DNA of 64,000 bases, from NCBI RefSeq assembly GCF_003171515.1, contig NC_089390.1:1612001-1676000 (forward strand), given 5' to 3'. The notes under the pieces are model-generated. The model did no database searches. It was not told the origin of the DNA and saw only the letters and a program-made list of their open reading frames with translations. This document shows, in pieces, positions 20,869-31,421 of the stretch. Within the stretch, counting starts at the first letter, position 1. The number at the start of each line of letters is the position of its first letter. The translations under genes were made by a program, and so were the position numbers. The DNA is from Pyrenophora tritici-repentis (Eukaryota; Ascomycota; Dothideomycetes; Pleosporales; Pleosporaceae).

Positions 20869-23259
20869 CTACGCATCCACTTCCGCCATGACGGCATCTA
20901 CAGCCGCACTGCCACCGAACTCATCAACTTCCTCCACCTCTACATGCTCGATCTCGGCCCTACCCTCCAACGCACGCATGGCCGGGTTATCCGTACCCGA
21001 AATACCCTGTGCAACCTTCTTCCTCTGATGCGCCTCTAGATCCTCCAAACTCCAAGACGAATGCCCCTCCTGCTCCGCTCGCGACCAGGGAATACTCATA
21101 TCCTTGAGAAAGTTCTTTGCCGCGCCAACAGCCTGATCGATTGAGAGTTTGGTCGATTTAGCATCCAGGCCCTGTTGAATCCATTTTGGAAGTTGTGTTT
21201 GCTTCTTGTTGAAACGTTTATCGGCGAGGACCATGATGCCGTAATCGTCTTTTCCACGGATGACGCGACCGAGGCACTGGGCGGCATGTCGCATTGCGTC
21301 GAAAGAAAGGAAGTCGGCCTCTTTGATCCTGTATGTTTCGCGGAGGAACTCAAGGCGGGCTTTCAAGATACGCGATTCAGTGTATTGGTATGGTACGCCC
21401 ATGCATATGACAGTGCGGCCGTAGTGGTGGTCGAAATCGATGCCTTCACTGACTTTACCACGGGCGACACACAGCAGGACTGCGCCACGGCCGTTGTTGC
21501 AAGCGGTGCGAAAGGTTTCTAGTGCGAGGGCTGTTTCCTGTGCGTCGGGGGTTTCGACGAGGATGAGCTTGTATTTCCAGACTGTATCGAGGATTTCCAT
21601 CCCTTGCCATGCGGAAATGATGCTTTCCATGTAGAGGTATGATGGAAAGAAGACTACGACGCCATCGGGTGTTAGTTTGCAGAATTCAATCAGTAGGTTG
21701 CCGAAGTTTCGTTGGACTTGCAGGTCGTTGCGGTGCTCGAATTGTGATGTGACTTGGTTCTGGTCGTTGCCACGGTCTACGATCATGGGGAGGAAAGATT
21801 TCCGCGTAAGAGTCATGGTGAAGGATTCCTGTACGACCGTGTTGAAGTTGAGCATGCGTGGGTACATATCTAGTGGTGACATGGTTCCTGATGTGACGAT
21901 GACAGAATAGAAGCGTTCAAAGACGGGCTTTATAGCAATAGCTGCGTCCAGGCATGTTAGATGTAATACAGGGTTCGGGACTGTTGCTGTCGCTGATTCA
22001 AAAGGCTCGATGATCAATAGAAATCCGGTTTCATAGGTGGCTACTAGTGTGGCGAACGTAGCGACTTCTTGAAGTGGCTGATAATCTTCGATGTTGGTGA
22101 GTTCGAGAGTTCGGACGAGTGATGTTAGGCGCTCGGCGCAGAACCGCAGCGGTTTTCGTTCAATAAACGTTAGGTCTCTGAGGTGCTTGAGGAATTCCGG
22201 GGGCGTATCTGCGACGACGTTGAGGACCTTCATACGTGTTTTGAGGTATTCAATGAAGCGTTTGAGGAACGCAACGAAGTGTTCAGCTCGCCGTATGTTG
22301 CCAGGCACAGCTTCTGTGAGCAGGTCATCTGGAAGGGCAGGATTGGCCATGAAGGCGTCCTCGTTGCGCGCCTCGTCTGCGGCTCTCAGACCTTCGACTA
22401 GCTTTGCGTATTCGTTCTGCAGCTTTTCGGCATCGCTGCTCTTCATTTCGGTGATCTTGCGATCCAGGTTGTTGACTCCTTTTGTTGCTTTACGTAGCAC
22501 ATCTTCTGTTAGATCGATGCTGAGCGACTCGATGCACACGTTGTCGATGTTGTGAGCTTCGTCAAAGACGACAATGCAGTCTTTGGACAACTCCTTCGAT
22601 ACTCTGTCTGCAATCTTTGGGTCTAGCAGGTAATGGTATGAGTAGATGATGACGTTGCAGTGGGGCATCATGCGACGAGCTGTAAAGTATGGACACTGCT
22701 TCTGCTGCTCGCCATACTTCAGCATGCCATCGAAGGTCCAAACTCCAGGTGGAATAAGATTGTGTGGCTCTAAAAGATCCAAATTCTCGTGGTAGACGCA
22801 GAGTTCGACGGGCTCTCCGCGCTCCTTCTTCTCTTTGACGAAGCCAGCTGTCAGACTACGACACCTTGCGTCTACGACTGTGCCACTCTTCTCCCGCTTG
22901 ACAGAGGGATGCAAACACAAGTTTTTTCGACTTGTCAGCCCCAAACCCCGGAAATCCTCTTCGTAGCCTAATTCTGTAGTACGGTACTTCATCAGCGCCT
23001 TCAGCTCAGCCAAGGCCTTTTCGATCTCAGACATGGTACGCGAGCAGTAGATTAGTTTCCGTTTTTCAGGATAGTGCTGCTGGTAAGCGACGATGAGGGA
23101 GAGCAGCGACACGGTTTTGCCCGTGCCTGAAGGCATCTCCAAAACGCAGTGACCGCCCTGGTCGAGGGTGCGCTTGAGATCGCACATGTAGGCATATTGC
23201 TCTGGATATACCCGCGGATACGGGAACAGTACGGGAAGATTGTCAATGTAGAACTTCAT
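20869..23259 (-). CDS. RAD3: TFIIH 5'-3' DNA helicase Rad3/XPD
   Basis: An intronless frame of 796 residues starting MKFYIDNLPVLFPYP, the universal start of the family; the frame is open 18 codons further but those residues are not conserved. Walker A MPSGTGKT is near residue 41, the iron-sulfur cluster cysteines occur in DARCRSL, ELCVYHE, QCPYF and MPHCNV, the DEAH box in VVFDEAHNID, and helicase motif VI in QCLGRVIRGKDDYG. The protein unwinds DNA in nucleotide excision repair and is a structural part of TFIIH in transcription initiation. It is divergent from LTN1 across 372 bp. Confidence 0.96.
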   Translation of the reverse strand: MKFYIDNLPVLFPYPRVYPEQYAYMCDLKRTLDQGGHCVLEMPSGTGKTVSLLSLIVAYQQHYPEKRKLIYCSRTMSEIEKALAELKALMKYRTTELGYEEDFRGLGLTSRKNLCLHPSVKREKSGTVVDARCRSLTAGFVKEKKERGEPVELCVYHENLDLLEPHNLIPPGVWTFDGMLKYGEQQKQCPYFTARRMMPHCNVIIYSYHYLLDPKIADRVSKELSKDCIVVFDEAHNIDNVCIESLSIDLTEDVLRKATKGVNNLDRKITEMKSSDAEKLQNEYAKLVEGLRAADEARNEDAFMANPALPDDLLTEAVPGNIRRAEHFVAFLKRFIEYLKTRMKVLNVVADTPPEFLKHLRDLTFIERKPLRFCAERLTSLVRTLELTNIEDYQPLQEVATFATLVATYETGFLLIIEPFESATATVPNPVLHLTCLDAAIAIKPVFERFYSVIVTSGTMSPLDMYPRMLNFNTVVQESFTMTLTRKSFLPMIVDRGNDQNQVTSQFEHRNDLQVQRNFGNLLIEFCKLTPDGVVVFFPSYLYMESIISAWQGMEILDTVWKYKLILVETPDAQETALALETFRTACNNGRGAVLLCVARGKVSEGIDFDHHYGRTVICMGVPYQYTESRILKARLEFLRETYRIKEADFLSFDAMRHAAQCLGRVIRGKDDYGIMVLADKRFNKKQTQLPKWIQQGLDAKSTKLSIDQAVGAAKNFLKDMSIPWSRAEQEGHSSWSLEDLEAHQRKKVAQGISGTDNPAMRALEGRAEIEHVEVEEVDEFGGSAAVDAVMAEVDA

Positions 23260-23631
23260 GTTTGCGAGTCTGCCGTCCGCGGTTGCTGTTGTGGCGGAGA
23301 CGCGTTGGAACACGAGATGGCTCGACGTCGACGGGACAAAGTACCCACAGGAGCGGAATACGCTATGCCGGCTTCTGTCCTAGCGTGCCCCACGCTGCAT
23401 CCATGACTCGGCCCGTCCGCAACTGGTGCCGTCATCGCAGAGCCGCATATTCGCATATTTCGCAATCATCACTCGTATGGTTCGGTGGAGTTCGATTCAT
23501 GTTTTGTCTTGCTTGTCAGTTCACCTATTACCACTTGACTGCAGTCGCTTCTCGTCGTCGCAGCTGTACATGCTTGTGACTGGCACCTTTCCATCACCGA
23601 AGCTCCCCTAAGTGTTCTGCCAGACCCCGCC
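23260..23631. promoter_or_regulatory. Shared divergent promoter of RAD3 and LTN1
   Basis: 372 bp between divergent starts; presumed promoters for both. No repeats seen. Confidence 0.45.
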
Positions 23632-26600
23632 ATGTCGAAGCGTTCCGCCAAAGCACAGGCAAGCAGTGCGCGGGCGACCACAACACCCACATTTGGCGCA
23701 TTCGGCGGCGCGACACAGGCCTTTGGCGCAAGCTCGTCGACCCTTTCCTACGTGTCGGAACCCCCGGACCTCACTGCCATATCCGATCCCAACGTCGTCG
23801 TCTATTTCCGCAACCTCTCCAAGAAGGACAGCACCACCAAGGCAAAGGCACTCGAAGACATACAGGCATATGTGTCGGCACTGCAAGAGCCAGTGGAAGA
23901 CGGGCTGGTTGAGGCATGGATCAAGATCTACCCCCGCACATCCATTGACAATGCGAAAGCGGTGCGTCAAAATGCCCATCTTGTTCACGGCCACATTGCC
24001 CTGTCCGCCGGCAAGCGCATGGCGAAGTACATGCCCAAGAGCGTTGCAGCTTGGTTATGTGGTCTCTACGACAGCGATCGGTCCGTGGTGGAAGCGACAC
24101 AGACTTCACTGCGCCAAGTCTTCAACTCGCCCGAGAAGCTACAGAGTATCCGCAAGGCCTACCAACAACCCATTATGGAGTACTGTAGAGATGCTATAGA
24201 TAAGGAGAGCACCACAACCCTGAGTGACGAGCGGATAGTTAGCAAAGACGACGCAGAGGCAAAGTACAGCCGCGTCATTTCGGCATGCATATCCCTATTG
24301 GGTAGTTTGTTAGCCAACCTACAGTCTGAGGAGCTATCCAAATACGAGACAGACTACAAAAGTGTCTTCTGTGATAAGAAGCTCTGGAACTTTGCCTCGT
24401 ATAGCGACGCTAGAATCCGTCGCTCAACCCACCGTCTCCTAAAGACTTGCTTGGCCAAGGAACATGGTTCGCAGGTTTCCTTCCCGTTAGTAGTTGTCGA
24501 TCATGCTAACAGAACTACAGTTTCCATAAAAGATAATATCGACATCATCAGCAAGGCCTATTTGGCTGAGGCACTGAAATCTGACCAGACAGGTTCTGTT
24601 AGCGATTACATTGACTCCTTAACGCTTCTGACCACCAAGTACCCCTCCGTATGGACTACAGATTACACCAGTAAGACGGCTGTGGAAAGGCGCCTAAGAC
24701 AATTCCTCCAGAAGGGCTCTCAGTTCGGCCCAAGAGACTTCTGGGATCGTCTGACCGAGTTGTTCAAGGTTATCCCGAAAGAAGTCTTGCCGACACAGGA
24801 GACAGAAGCTGCCGAACTGTTGCGCGCCCTGCACATTGGTATTGTTCGCAAGGACGAGCCGAAGTACAATGCTGAAGCAGCGTTTAGTGCCTATTTGGAC
24901 ATAGCGGGACTTCTTCTTCAGCCTCTGGAAGGCACGGAAAGAACGAAGCTCTTACAGGAGATGGTATTGCTCATCTTGACACAATACTTGCAACCATCTC
25001 TAGAAAATTCGCAATGGTCAATGCCAGCCAACGCTACGAATCTGTTTTCGAAAGCGTTGCGAATCGAAGGAATGAAAGTCGTGCTTGAAGAGCAGTGGCC
25101 TTTGATGTCCAAACAACTAATTGACAATATCAAAACCTCGGCTCCTGAGCAGTCAAAAGACTATGAAAAGTCTCAAACTGGTGTGGTTCAACAGGCCACG
25201 CGCTTCGCCATTGTGCAAGATCACGCTCTGCAGATCGATAATCTTGCAACCCTGCGCCCCGTTCTCATTGATTCGTGTGCCTCGATAGTAGCAGAAGCTC
25301 TCGAGGTGCTTAAAAATCGGAACGGCAAGCCTTACGGCGCAGCGGGCACTGTTGCGGCTATTTTGAAGCGTAGTCCCAGCTTGATATCATCCACTCAGGC
25401 GGAGCAAGACTTGGAGCTTTTTATACAACAGGATCTCCACACACTGGTACTATCGCCGTCGTCTTCTTACTTGATTGACGTGCTTTACTCCAAGTCAGAT
25501 TGTGCCTTTTTCAAGGATGCGTGGAGCGCATCTTTGAAGGCTGTACTGAAAGAGACGGACTCCCCAGGGAAAACGAAGGCGTTGGAATCCATCTTGACAT
25601 CCTCTAGAATACCATCGGCTTTTGATCTCGCTACATCGGACCCCGAATTGCAAAAGTACATCATCGCGAATGTCCGAGAAGCTGTCGAAGGTGAGGCAGA
25701 ATGGGATTCCTTTAGTCGTATGCTTTCATCTCCAGCAAAAGTACTGGCTCCGGAGACAACAGACGACATTCTCGCCTACATGACAAAAAGTCTGTCGATA
25801 TCACAGCAAGCTCCATATTCACTGCAGGGCCTACGTCAGATTGTCAAATCAAAGCCGTCTATGCTGCGTGAGTTTCTCGCGAGACCACAGGGATCTGCCC
25901 TTCTGCAAGGCTTGCTTGTTGCCTCTGAGTCACCGAGTGATGAGGTGTCACAGGCTGCTACGGCTGTGAACGCATCAATTCGTACCTTGTTATCGTCAAG
26001 TTCGGATTCCACCCAGTCTATGTATGATCTCATCCAACAAGGCATACGAGATGCTACTTCAACATCTGTCTCTGTCGAAACTCTGGTAGATTTGGCCAAG
26101 CAATCAGTCAAGACAGGCGGTGACTGGACCGAGATCTCAAAAGTCTTCCCTAGTCTAGAAGATTGGAACGCAGCCCTCAAACCCTTCCTGAATGCTCCGC
26201 CTAGGTCGTCATTGGCGATTACCAATCCACTTGGAGGCGCTGTATACCTTGTCAAATCGACCCAACCTTTATTGCAGGCTGAAACCACGCCACGGGATTC
26301 CGATGGGAATTCTTCTGCGTACAGGATGACCCAGTATGTTACAAGACTCTTCAAGAACCCGGAGCTCTTTCCTATCGACAACGTACCTCGTGAACTTCGG
26401 GATGCATATCTTCGCAACATCGCGGTCGCTGTACAGCTTGCGGACGACAACCTAGGTCTTGCCGGCTCTAACGGCTTCTGGTCTCACTACGACTCTTATG
26501 CTGAAGCTGATGCAATGACCTTCATGTCGGATGCACAATCATTCGTGGCCCAGGAGCTGAAGAGCTTAGTTGCAACTTGGGGCAGTAACAATCCTGACGC

Positions 26601-28545
26601 TTCTCTGATGACCTGGGCGGACAAGCTGCTTTCTGATATTGACGTTGATGCCACGTCTGTGACATACTATAACGCACGGACTTACAGCGTTCTGCTCACA
26701 GATGCCATCGAAATTGCCGCATGGAAGAACGCCCACACTAGTCAACTGCAAGAAATACTCAAAGCCACGCGCAAGAACAAGAACTTCTTTCAGATTCTCG
26801 CATTGATCAATGCCTTTAGAGAACCGTTGTCAGAGGCCAAGGCCTGTGAAAGAATGTGCAACGAGATCGTCGCCGACTTGACCGGTCTGGACATAGAAAA
26901 GGACTGGCCAGTAGCCCTCCATCAGATCGTCCTATTGAACAGTCTCCTAAACCAGGACGGCATCTTGGAGAGTATTGCTAAGTTGCGCCTGGTAAACTTT
27001 GTCCAGCACGTTGCTCCTTGGCTTCAACAAGAAGACCTTGCTCTTCCAGTGAAGGCAGAGTTGTGCCGCGCTTTAAGTGTGTTGCTTCCCCTAATGAACG
27101 ACACATACAGTGGAGACTGGAGTACCATACTGAATGCGCTCGCGGGGATCTGGTCATCAACAAAAGAGCTGGAAGCAAATGAATCTGAAACGGGCAGTTC
27201 CATACCGTTGATACACGCATCCCTAAAGTTATATGCCAAGCTGCGAACCCTTACCGAGGAGGAAGAAACGAATGACGATCTACTAGAGGCCTGGAAGGAG
27301 ATGGAGCAACCTGTGGCCGATGGATTAATCAATCTTCTGAAGCACTCACAACACTTCCCCGACGAATTCCACCAGCCGCTCAAAATGGTGAATGATGTAC
27401 TAGCGCGTCAGATCTCTAAGGTTTCACTGAAGCATCTGGATTCCACTGAAGAGCTCTTCCCATTACTCTATGTCGAGTCACAGCCTGTGCAGCAGACTGC
27501 CTTTGATATTCTTCACAAGCAGATCCCCGCAGCCCAGGAGCAGATCTCCATTGACGCGGCATTGGAGAAGAACACTGCACGCCTGCCAGAGGAGCTGCTA
27601 TCTCTCATCATAGAGGCCCCTAAGGTTGCAACATTGGCGGAAGCGAACTTGGATCGGAGTGTACCTTTGCCATTACGAGGCTACCTACTGAGCTGGCTAC
27701 TAGTCTTTGACCACTTGGAGCATGCATCTTTCAAGGTCAAGAACGACTATGTCGAGCACATCAAAGAGGGGGAATACCTTCCAGGCCTCCTCGACTTTGC
27801 TTTTGACTTTCTTGGTCACATGCACAACAAGCCGGTCGACGTGTCCAAACTTGACATTACTACGTACGAACCCGACGCCGAACCTCCTAAGCGCGACCTG
27901 CAGTGGTTGCTGACACACTTGTACTTTTTGTGTCTGTGTCATGTCCCGTCCCTTACCAAGACGTGGTTCAAGAACTGCAAATCGCGCGCCTTGGTTGTTG
28001 CTCTCGAGCCATGGACCGAAAGATACGTCTCACCACCTGTAATTGTTGCCGCGCTCGAGGCAGTGAACACATGGTCAGAGGAGCAATCGGCAGCCGAACC
28101 CGACTCCCCTTTCACCGTCAAAGTCGCCAGTCGCGCCCGCGAGATAACCGCCTCATACACGGTGGACGACCAAACAATGTCGATGCGCATCTCTCTTCCC
28201 GCCGCCTTCCCTCTCGCAAACGCACACATTGAAGGCATCAACCGTGTCGCTGTCAGCGAAACCAAGTGGCAATCTTGGCTCCGTACATCCCTTGGCGCCA
28301 TCACCATCTTCAACGGCTCCCTCATAGACGCATTGACAACGTTTAAGAGGAACGTAGACGGAGCAATAAAGGGACAGACCGAATGTGCGATTTGCTACAG
28401 TATTGTCGGCTCAGACAGGAAGTTGCCAGACAAGAAGTGTGGAACTTGCAAGAACTTGTTCCACGGTGTTTGTCTGTTCAAGTGGTTTAAGAGCAGTAAC
28501 AGTCCGAGCTGTCCTCTTTGCAGAACGAATTTCCATTATGCTTAG
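23632..28545 (+). CDS. LTN1: E3 ubiquitin ligase listerin (Ltn1/Rkr1)
   Basis: An intronless frame of 1637 residues, similar to yeast Rkr1 (about 1560). The N-terminus MSKRSAKAQASSARA...GAFGG and the following YFRNLSKKDSTTKAKALEDI match the conserved listerin N-terminal domain; the middle consists of HEAT-like helical repeats. The last about 53 residues form a variant RING: CAIC, KKCGTC, NLFHGVC, CPLC (C4HC3), with W in FKWF. Ltn1 ubiquitinates nascent chains stuck on 60S subunits in ribosome quality control, working with Rqc2 and Cdc48. A stretch at 24486-24520 resembles a mini-intron but removing it would break the frame, so it is kept as coding. Confidence 0.94.
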   Translation: MSKRSAKAQASSARATTTPTFGAFGGATQAFGASSSTLSYVSEPPDLTAISDPNVVVYFRNLSKKDSTTKAKALEDIQAYVSALQEPVEDGLVEAWIKIYPRTSIDNAKAVRQNAHLVHGHIALSAGKRMAKYMPKSVAAWLCGLYDSDRSVVEATQTSLRQVFNSPEKLQSIRKAYQQPIMEYCRDAIDKESTTTLSDERIVSKDDAEAKYSRVISACISLLGSLLANLQSEELSKYETDYKSVFCDKKLWNFASYSDARIRRSTHRLLKTCLAKEHGSQVSFPLVVVDHANRTTVSIKDNIDIISKAYLAEALKSDQTGSVSDYIDSLTLLTTKYPSVWTTDYTSKTAVERRLRQFLQKGSQFGPRDFWDRLTELFKVIPKEVLPTQETEAAELLRALHIGIVRKDEPKYNAEAAFSAYLDIAGLLLQPLEGTERTKLLQEMVLLILTQYLQPSLENSQWSMPANATNLFSKALRIEGMKVVLEEQWPLMSKQLIDNIKTSAPEQSKDYEKSQTGVVQQATRFAIVQDHALQIDNLATLRPVLIDSCASIVAEALEVLKNRNGKPYGAAGTVAAILKRSPSLISSTQAEQDLELFIQQDLHTLVLSPSSSYLIDVLYSKSDCAFFKDAWSASLKAVLKETDSPGKTKALESILTSSRIPSAFDLATSDPELQKYIIANVREAVEGEAEWDSFSRMLSSPAKVLAPETTDDILAYMTKSLSISQQAPYSLQGLRQIVKSKPSMLREFLARPQGSALLQGLLVASESPSDEVSQAATAVNASIRTLLSSSSDSTQSMYDLIQQGIRDATSTSVSVETLVDLAKQSVKTGGDWTEISKVFPSLEDWNAALKPFLNAPPRSSLAITNPLGGAVYLVKSTQPLLQAETTPRDSDGNSSAYRMTQYVTRLFKNPELFPIDNVPRELRDAYLRNIAVAVQLADDNLGLAGSNGFWSHYDSYAEADAMTFMSDAQSFVAQELKSLVATWGSNNPDASLMTWADKLLSDIDVDATSVTYYNARTYSVLLTDAIEIAAWKNAHTSQLQEILKATRKNKNFFQILALINAFREPLSEAKACERMCNEIVADLTGLDIEKDWPVALHQIVLLNSLLNQDGILESIAKLRLVNFVQHVAPWLQQEDLALPVKAELCRALSVLLPLMNDTYSGDWSTILNALAGIWSSTKELEANESETGSSIPLIHASLKLYAKLRTLTEEEETNDDLLEAWKEMEQPVADGLINLLKHSQHFPDEFHQPLKMVNDVLARQISKVSLKHLDSTEELFPLLYVESQPVQQTAFDILHKQIPAAQEQISIDAALEKNTARLPEELLSLIIEAPKVATLAEANLDRSVPLPLRGYLLSWLLVFDHLEHASFKVKNDYVEHIKEGEYLPGLLDFAFDFLGHMHNKPVDVSKLDITTYEPDAEPPKRDLQWLLTHLYFLCLCHVPSLTKTWFKNCKSRALVVALEPWTERYVSPPVIVAALEAVNTWSEEQSAAEPDSPFTVKVASRAREITASYTVDDQTMSMRISLPAAFPLANAHIEGINRVAVSETKWQSWLRTSLGAITIFNGSLIDALTTFKRNVDGAIKGQTECAICYSIVGSDRKLPDKKCGTCKNLFHGVCLFKWFKSSNSPSCPLCRTNFHYA

Positions 28546-28909
28546 GGTTTGGATGATTTGCAGGACGGATTGGGCGTGTAGAGTAGAGCAGGATCAAGTA
28601 GGATAGAGTAGGTATGCTATGTAGCGGGCTACGCTGGCTGGCTGGCGCTATCACTATCTCGACGCGTGACGTAGACGCGTTGTTAGTGTTAGTGTTGAAT
28701 AAAAGTTACCTCGGCTGATTACCACTACCAGGATCCTACCCCACACTTCCACGTACCCCAGTATAGCCTTTGTATACCGAGACTGATGCGTACCGGTAGT
28801 ACCCAAGCTTATCCATCCCATGTAAAAGCCAGTGTTCAATTCAATCCTCCTCAATTAATCCCGCATCCATCCCAAAATCCAACTACCTACACACTCATTT
28901 GACATTACC
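28546..28909. other. Intergenic region
   Basis: 364 bp between the LTN1 stop and the next start, both plus strand. Presumed 3' UTR and promoter; nothing else seen. Confidence 0.5.
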
Positions 28910-30467
28910 ATGTCTTCCCACACCCCACCAACCCTGCACTTCAACTACGACATATCCTGCCCCTTCGCCTACATAGCCTCAACCCGCATCCGCGCCCTCG
29001 CGACCCGTACCCGCACACCCCTCGTCTACCGCCCCGTCCTCCTCGGTGCAATCTACCGCTCAACCGCCGCACCGCAAGGCGCCTCAGGTTCCGCGTCCGA
29101 TGTGTTCAACGCCGCGAAAAAGACCGTTGCTTCAGCCTCCATGGCACGCACGTTGAAGCGCTATAACATCGCGTACGCGCCGCCACCGCAGCACCCCCGT
29201 AAAACAGTCGACGCACTCAGGTTACTTTATGTATTGGGTGAAGAGGACAGGGAGAAAGTCACGCATGCGTTGTTTAAGGCGTATTGGGCGGGGGGAAGAG
29301 ATGTGGCCGATAAGAAGGTGTTGTTGGAGATTGCGGGGGCATGTGGGGTTGTGGGGTTGACTGAGGCTGTCTTTGCAGATGAGGGGGCTAGGAGGGAGTT
29401 GAGTGCGGCAACGGAAGAGGCGATTAGTAGGGGGGCGTTCGGGGTGCCTGGATTTTGGATTCAAATGGCGGGTGTAGAAGGCGGTGGAAGGTACTTTTGG
29501 GGTCAGGATAGGATGCATTTTGTGGAGGGATTGTTGAGGGGGACGGCGGCTGGTGGTACTGAGGCTGGGGATATAGGTGCGATGTTGGAGACGGCAAGGG
29601 TGTGGGGAGAGGTAAAGGGGTGTAGGTTGCAATCGCTGCTTCCGCGGTGCGTGGCTAGTAACATCATTCCCGAGGGCACGAAGGTGAAGTTGCAATTTTG
29701 GTTTGACTTTTCTTCGCCATGGGCGTTTCTAGGGTACACGCAACTTGCACGGCTTCAACGCACATTTGGTCCCAAGCTGCAGATCGAGCTAAAACCTTTT
29801 TTACTCGGGATCCTGTTTCGAGAGATTGGCGCGCCGATGCTACCGATGAGTGTGGCCAGTCCTGTAAAGATGGCTTGGATGCGGCGCGACCATGCGGATT
29901 GGGTGGCGTGGTGGAATGCGATTGCGATGCAGGAGGGGGACGAAAAAAAGATACAGTTTCATTGGAACGACAAGTTTCCGATCCGTACACCACTTGCGTT
30001 GCGGGTTGCACTTGTCGAGCCGGGTGTTGTGCCGCTGTTGTGTAAGTTTTGTATCCTGTTTTGTGAGCCATCTGACTAATAAGATTACAGTCTCAGCATG
30101 TTGGGAGCGGAACGAGAATGTTTCTGATGATGCTATTTTATGCTCTGTTCTCAACCAAGCAGGATACAATGGTATGGAACTCATTGCAAGAGCCAATGAA
30201 GCAGAGCCAAAAGCGAAACTTCGAGCTTTGACTGCTGAGGCTAAGCGTTTAGGGCTATGTGGTGTGCCCACATACCTAGTATTTAGACAAACAGGGGGTG
30301 GGGAGTGGCAGGCTGCAGGAGGGTTGGTTTGGGGACAAGATGAGATCAATGTTGTGGAGGATTTAATTGCTGGATGGAATCCAGAGAGGGATGGAGGGAT
30401 TGCTGAGGTTGGAAAGGTGAGATATGAGGAGCATACAGATGGTAAGAGCATAGGAGCAAAACTGTAG
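28910..30467 (+). CDS. Tandem DsbA-like / 2-hydroxychromene-2-carboxylate isomerase fusion
   Basis: Two exons, 28910-30041 and 30091-30467, 502 residues. It contains two copies of the DsbA-like thioredoxin fold in one chain. Domain 1 (about 8-210) starts with FNYDISCPFAYIASTRIRAL and contains RGAFGVPGFW and YFWGQDRMHFVE. Domain 2 (about 262-490) starts with FWFDFSSPWAFLGYTQLARL and contains LGLCGVPTYLVF and LVWGQDEINVVEDLI. The paired signatures [F]D.[S]..[PF][AW]..G and G[VI]P.[FY]...WGQD are those of HCCA isomerase / kappa-class glutathione transferase relatives, which use glutathione. Substrate unknown. The intron (GTAAGT, ACTAAT branch, ACAG) falls within domain 2. No membrane segment or signal peptide. 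Confidence 0.85.
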
Positions 30468-30710
30468 ACTATGTAAACTTGCCACAGGTAGCACTGAAGA
30501 AAGTAGCGCAAGCCTGCAAGAGTCATCATTGGAATATGTAAATATGGCATTTGGGGTATCAAAGTGATGGTCAGGGGTTGTTGGAAATGTATCCAGATAT
30601 CTGATCGAATATCAGGCTGAGGTGGGGTATATGTCGTAGTGGGGATTGAAAGTATGCGCCGATGCCTGCATATAAAAACGCCATGGAAAAGTGATAAAGA
30701 ATAATCATGC

Positions 30711-31421
30711 CTAACGCGACAGATCGAGGTGACCGTATGCGCGGCGCTTCCTTCTCTTACTTGCCAGCTGAGGAGTCCAAATCCCGCTGAACAGGTCCTC
30801 ACATTCATCTTCGTCCTGCGAGTCAAATTCAACATCTTCATCTTTGGTCTCATTCACCATGCCGTTGTCCTCTTCCTCCATATCCTGCTCCCACTCGGCT
30901 CCTTTGACAATTCTCTTTGTCTCCAGTATGTACTTGCCAACCTTGTACTTCTGGCTATCCTCGGCAGCATCCACATACTTCCAGCCCAACACGCTACCGC
31001 AGCTACGGCAGCTTATGTCAGACACGGTGTGAGCTCCCGTGACTAGCTGACGCGGCTGAGCTTTGTGTGTGAGTGTATTTGGTAAACTTCCATCTGACCA
31101 GCCAGTCGCGGACATGTTGCCACCCGGAAGGAAAGTAGATGCCGATGGGGGGCTGACAAGGTATGCTCGGCCATGTCTACCAGTGAAGCCTTTGCTTATG
31201 ATGGACGACGTAGGTACAAGGTCTACGAGACACTTTTGGCAGCGAAGGTGCGATGTCGGTCGCGTTGCCAGGAAGCTTGTTGGTTGTGGCGGTGAAGACG
31301 ATGGTGAGGGTGTCGTCGAGTTTGTGGCATCGCTGACAGCAGAGCTCCGACGCCGGCGAAAGGGCAGGCTCGGAAAGAGATAAAGCGGAAAGGGGGATGT
31401 TGGTGAATTCAAGTTTAACAT
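30711..31421 (-). CDS. Yippee family zinc-binding protein
   Basis: An intronless frame of 236 residues. The Yippee/Mis18-type fold is recognised by paired CxxC motifs C61-x2-C64 and C138-x2-C141, which bind zinc, with GFTGRHGRAYLV between them and LGWKYVDA and KYKVGKYILE after them. The N-terminal 55 residues are Ser/Pro-rich and the C-terminal 65 are acidic then basic (KRRKRR), suggesting nuclear location. Yippee proteins are conserved but poorly characterised; the yeast relative Moh1 is linked to stationary-phase survival and GID E3 ligase. Divergent from the kinase gene. Confidence 0.85.
   Translation of the reverse strand: MLNLNSPTSPFPLYLFPSLPFRRRRSSAVSDATNSTTPSPSSSPPQPTSFLATRPTSHLRCQKCLVDLVPTSSIISKGFTGRHGRAYLVSPPSASTFLPGGNMSATGWSDGSLPNTLTHKAQPRQLVTGAHTVSDISCRSCGSVLGWKYVDAAEDSQKYKVGKYILETKRIVKGAEWEQDMEEEDNGMVNETKDEDVEFDSQDEDECEDLFSGIWTPQLASKRRKRRAYGHLDLSR

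Noticed and set aside
24486..24520. GTTAGT...GCTAAC...CTACAG resembles an intron in LTN1
   Set aside because: 35 nt is too short, and splicing it would lead to a stop within a few codons while the unspliced frame is open for 1637 residues.
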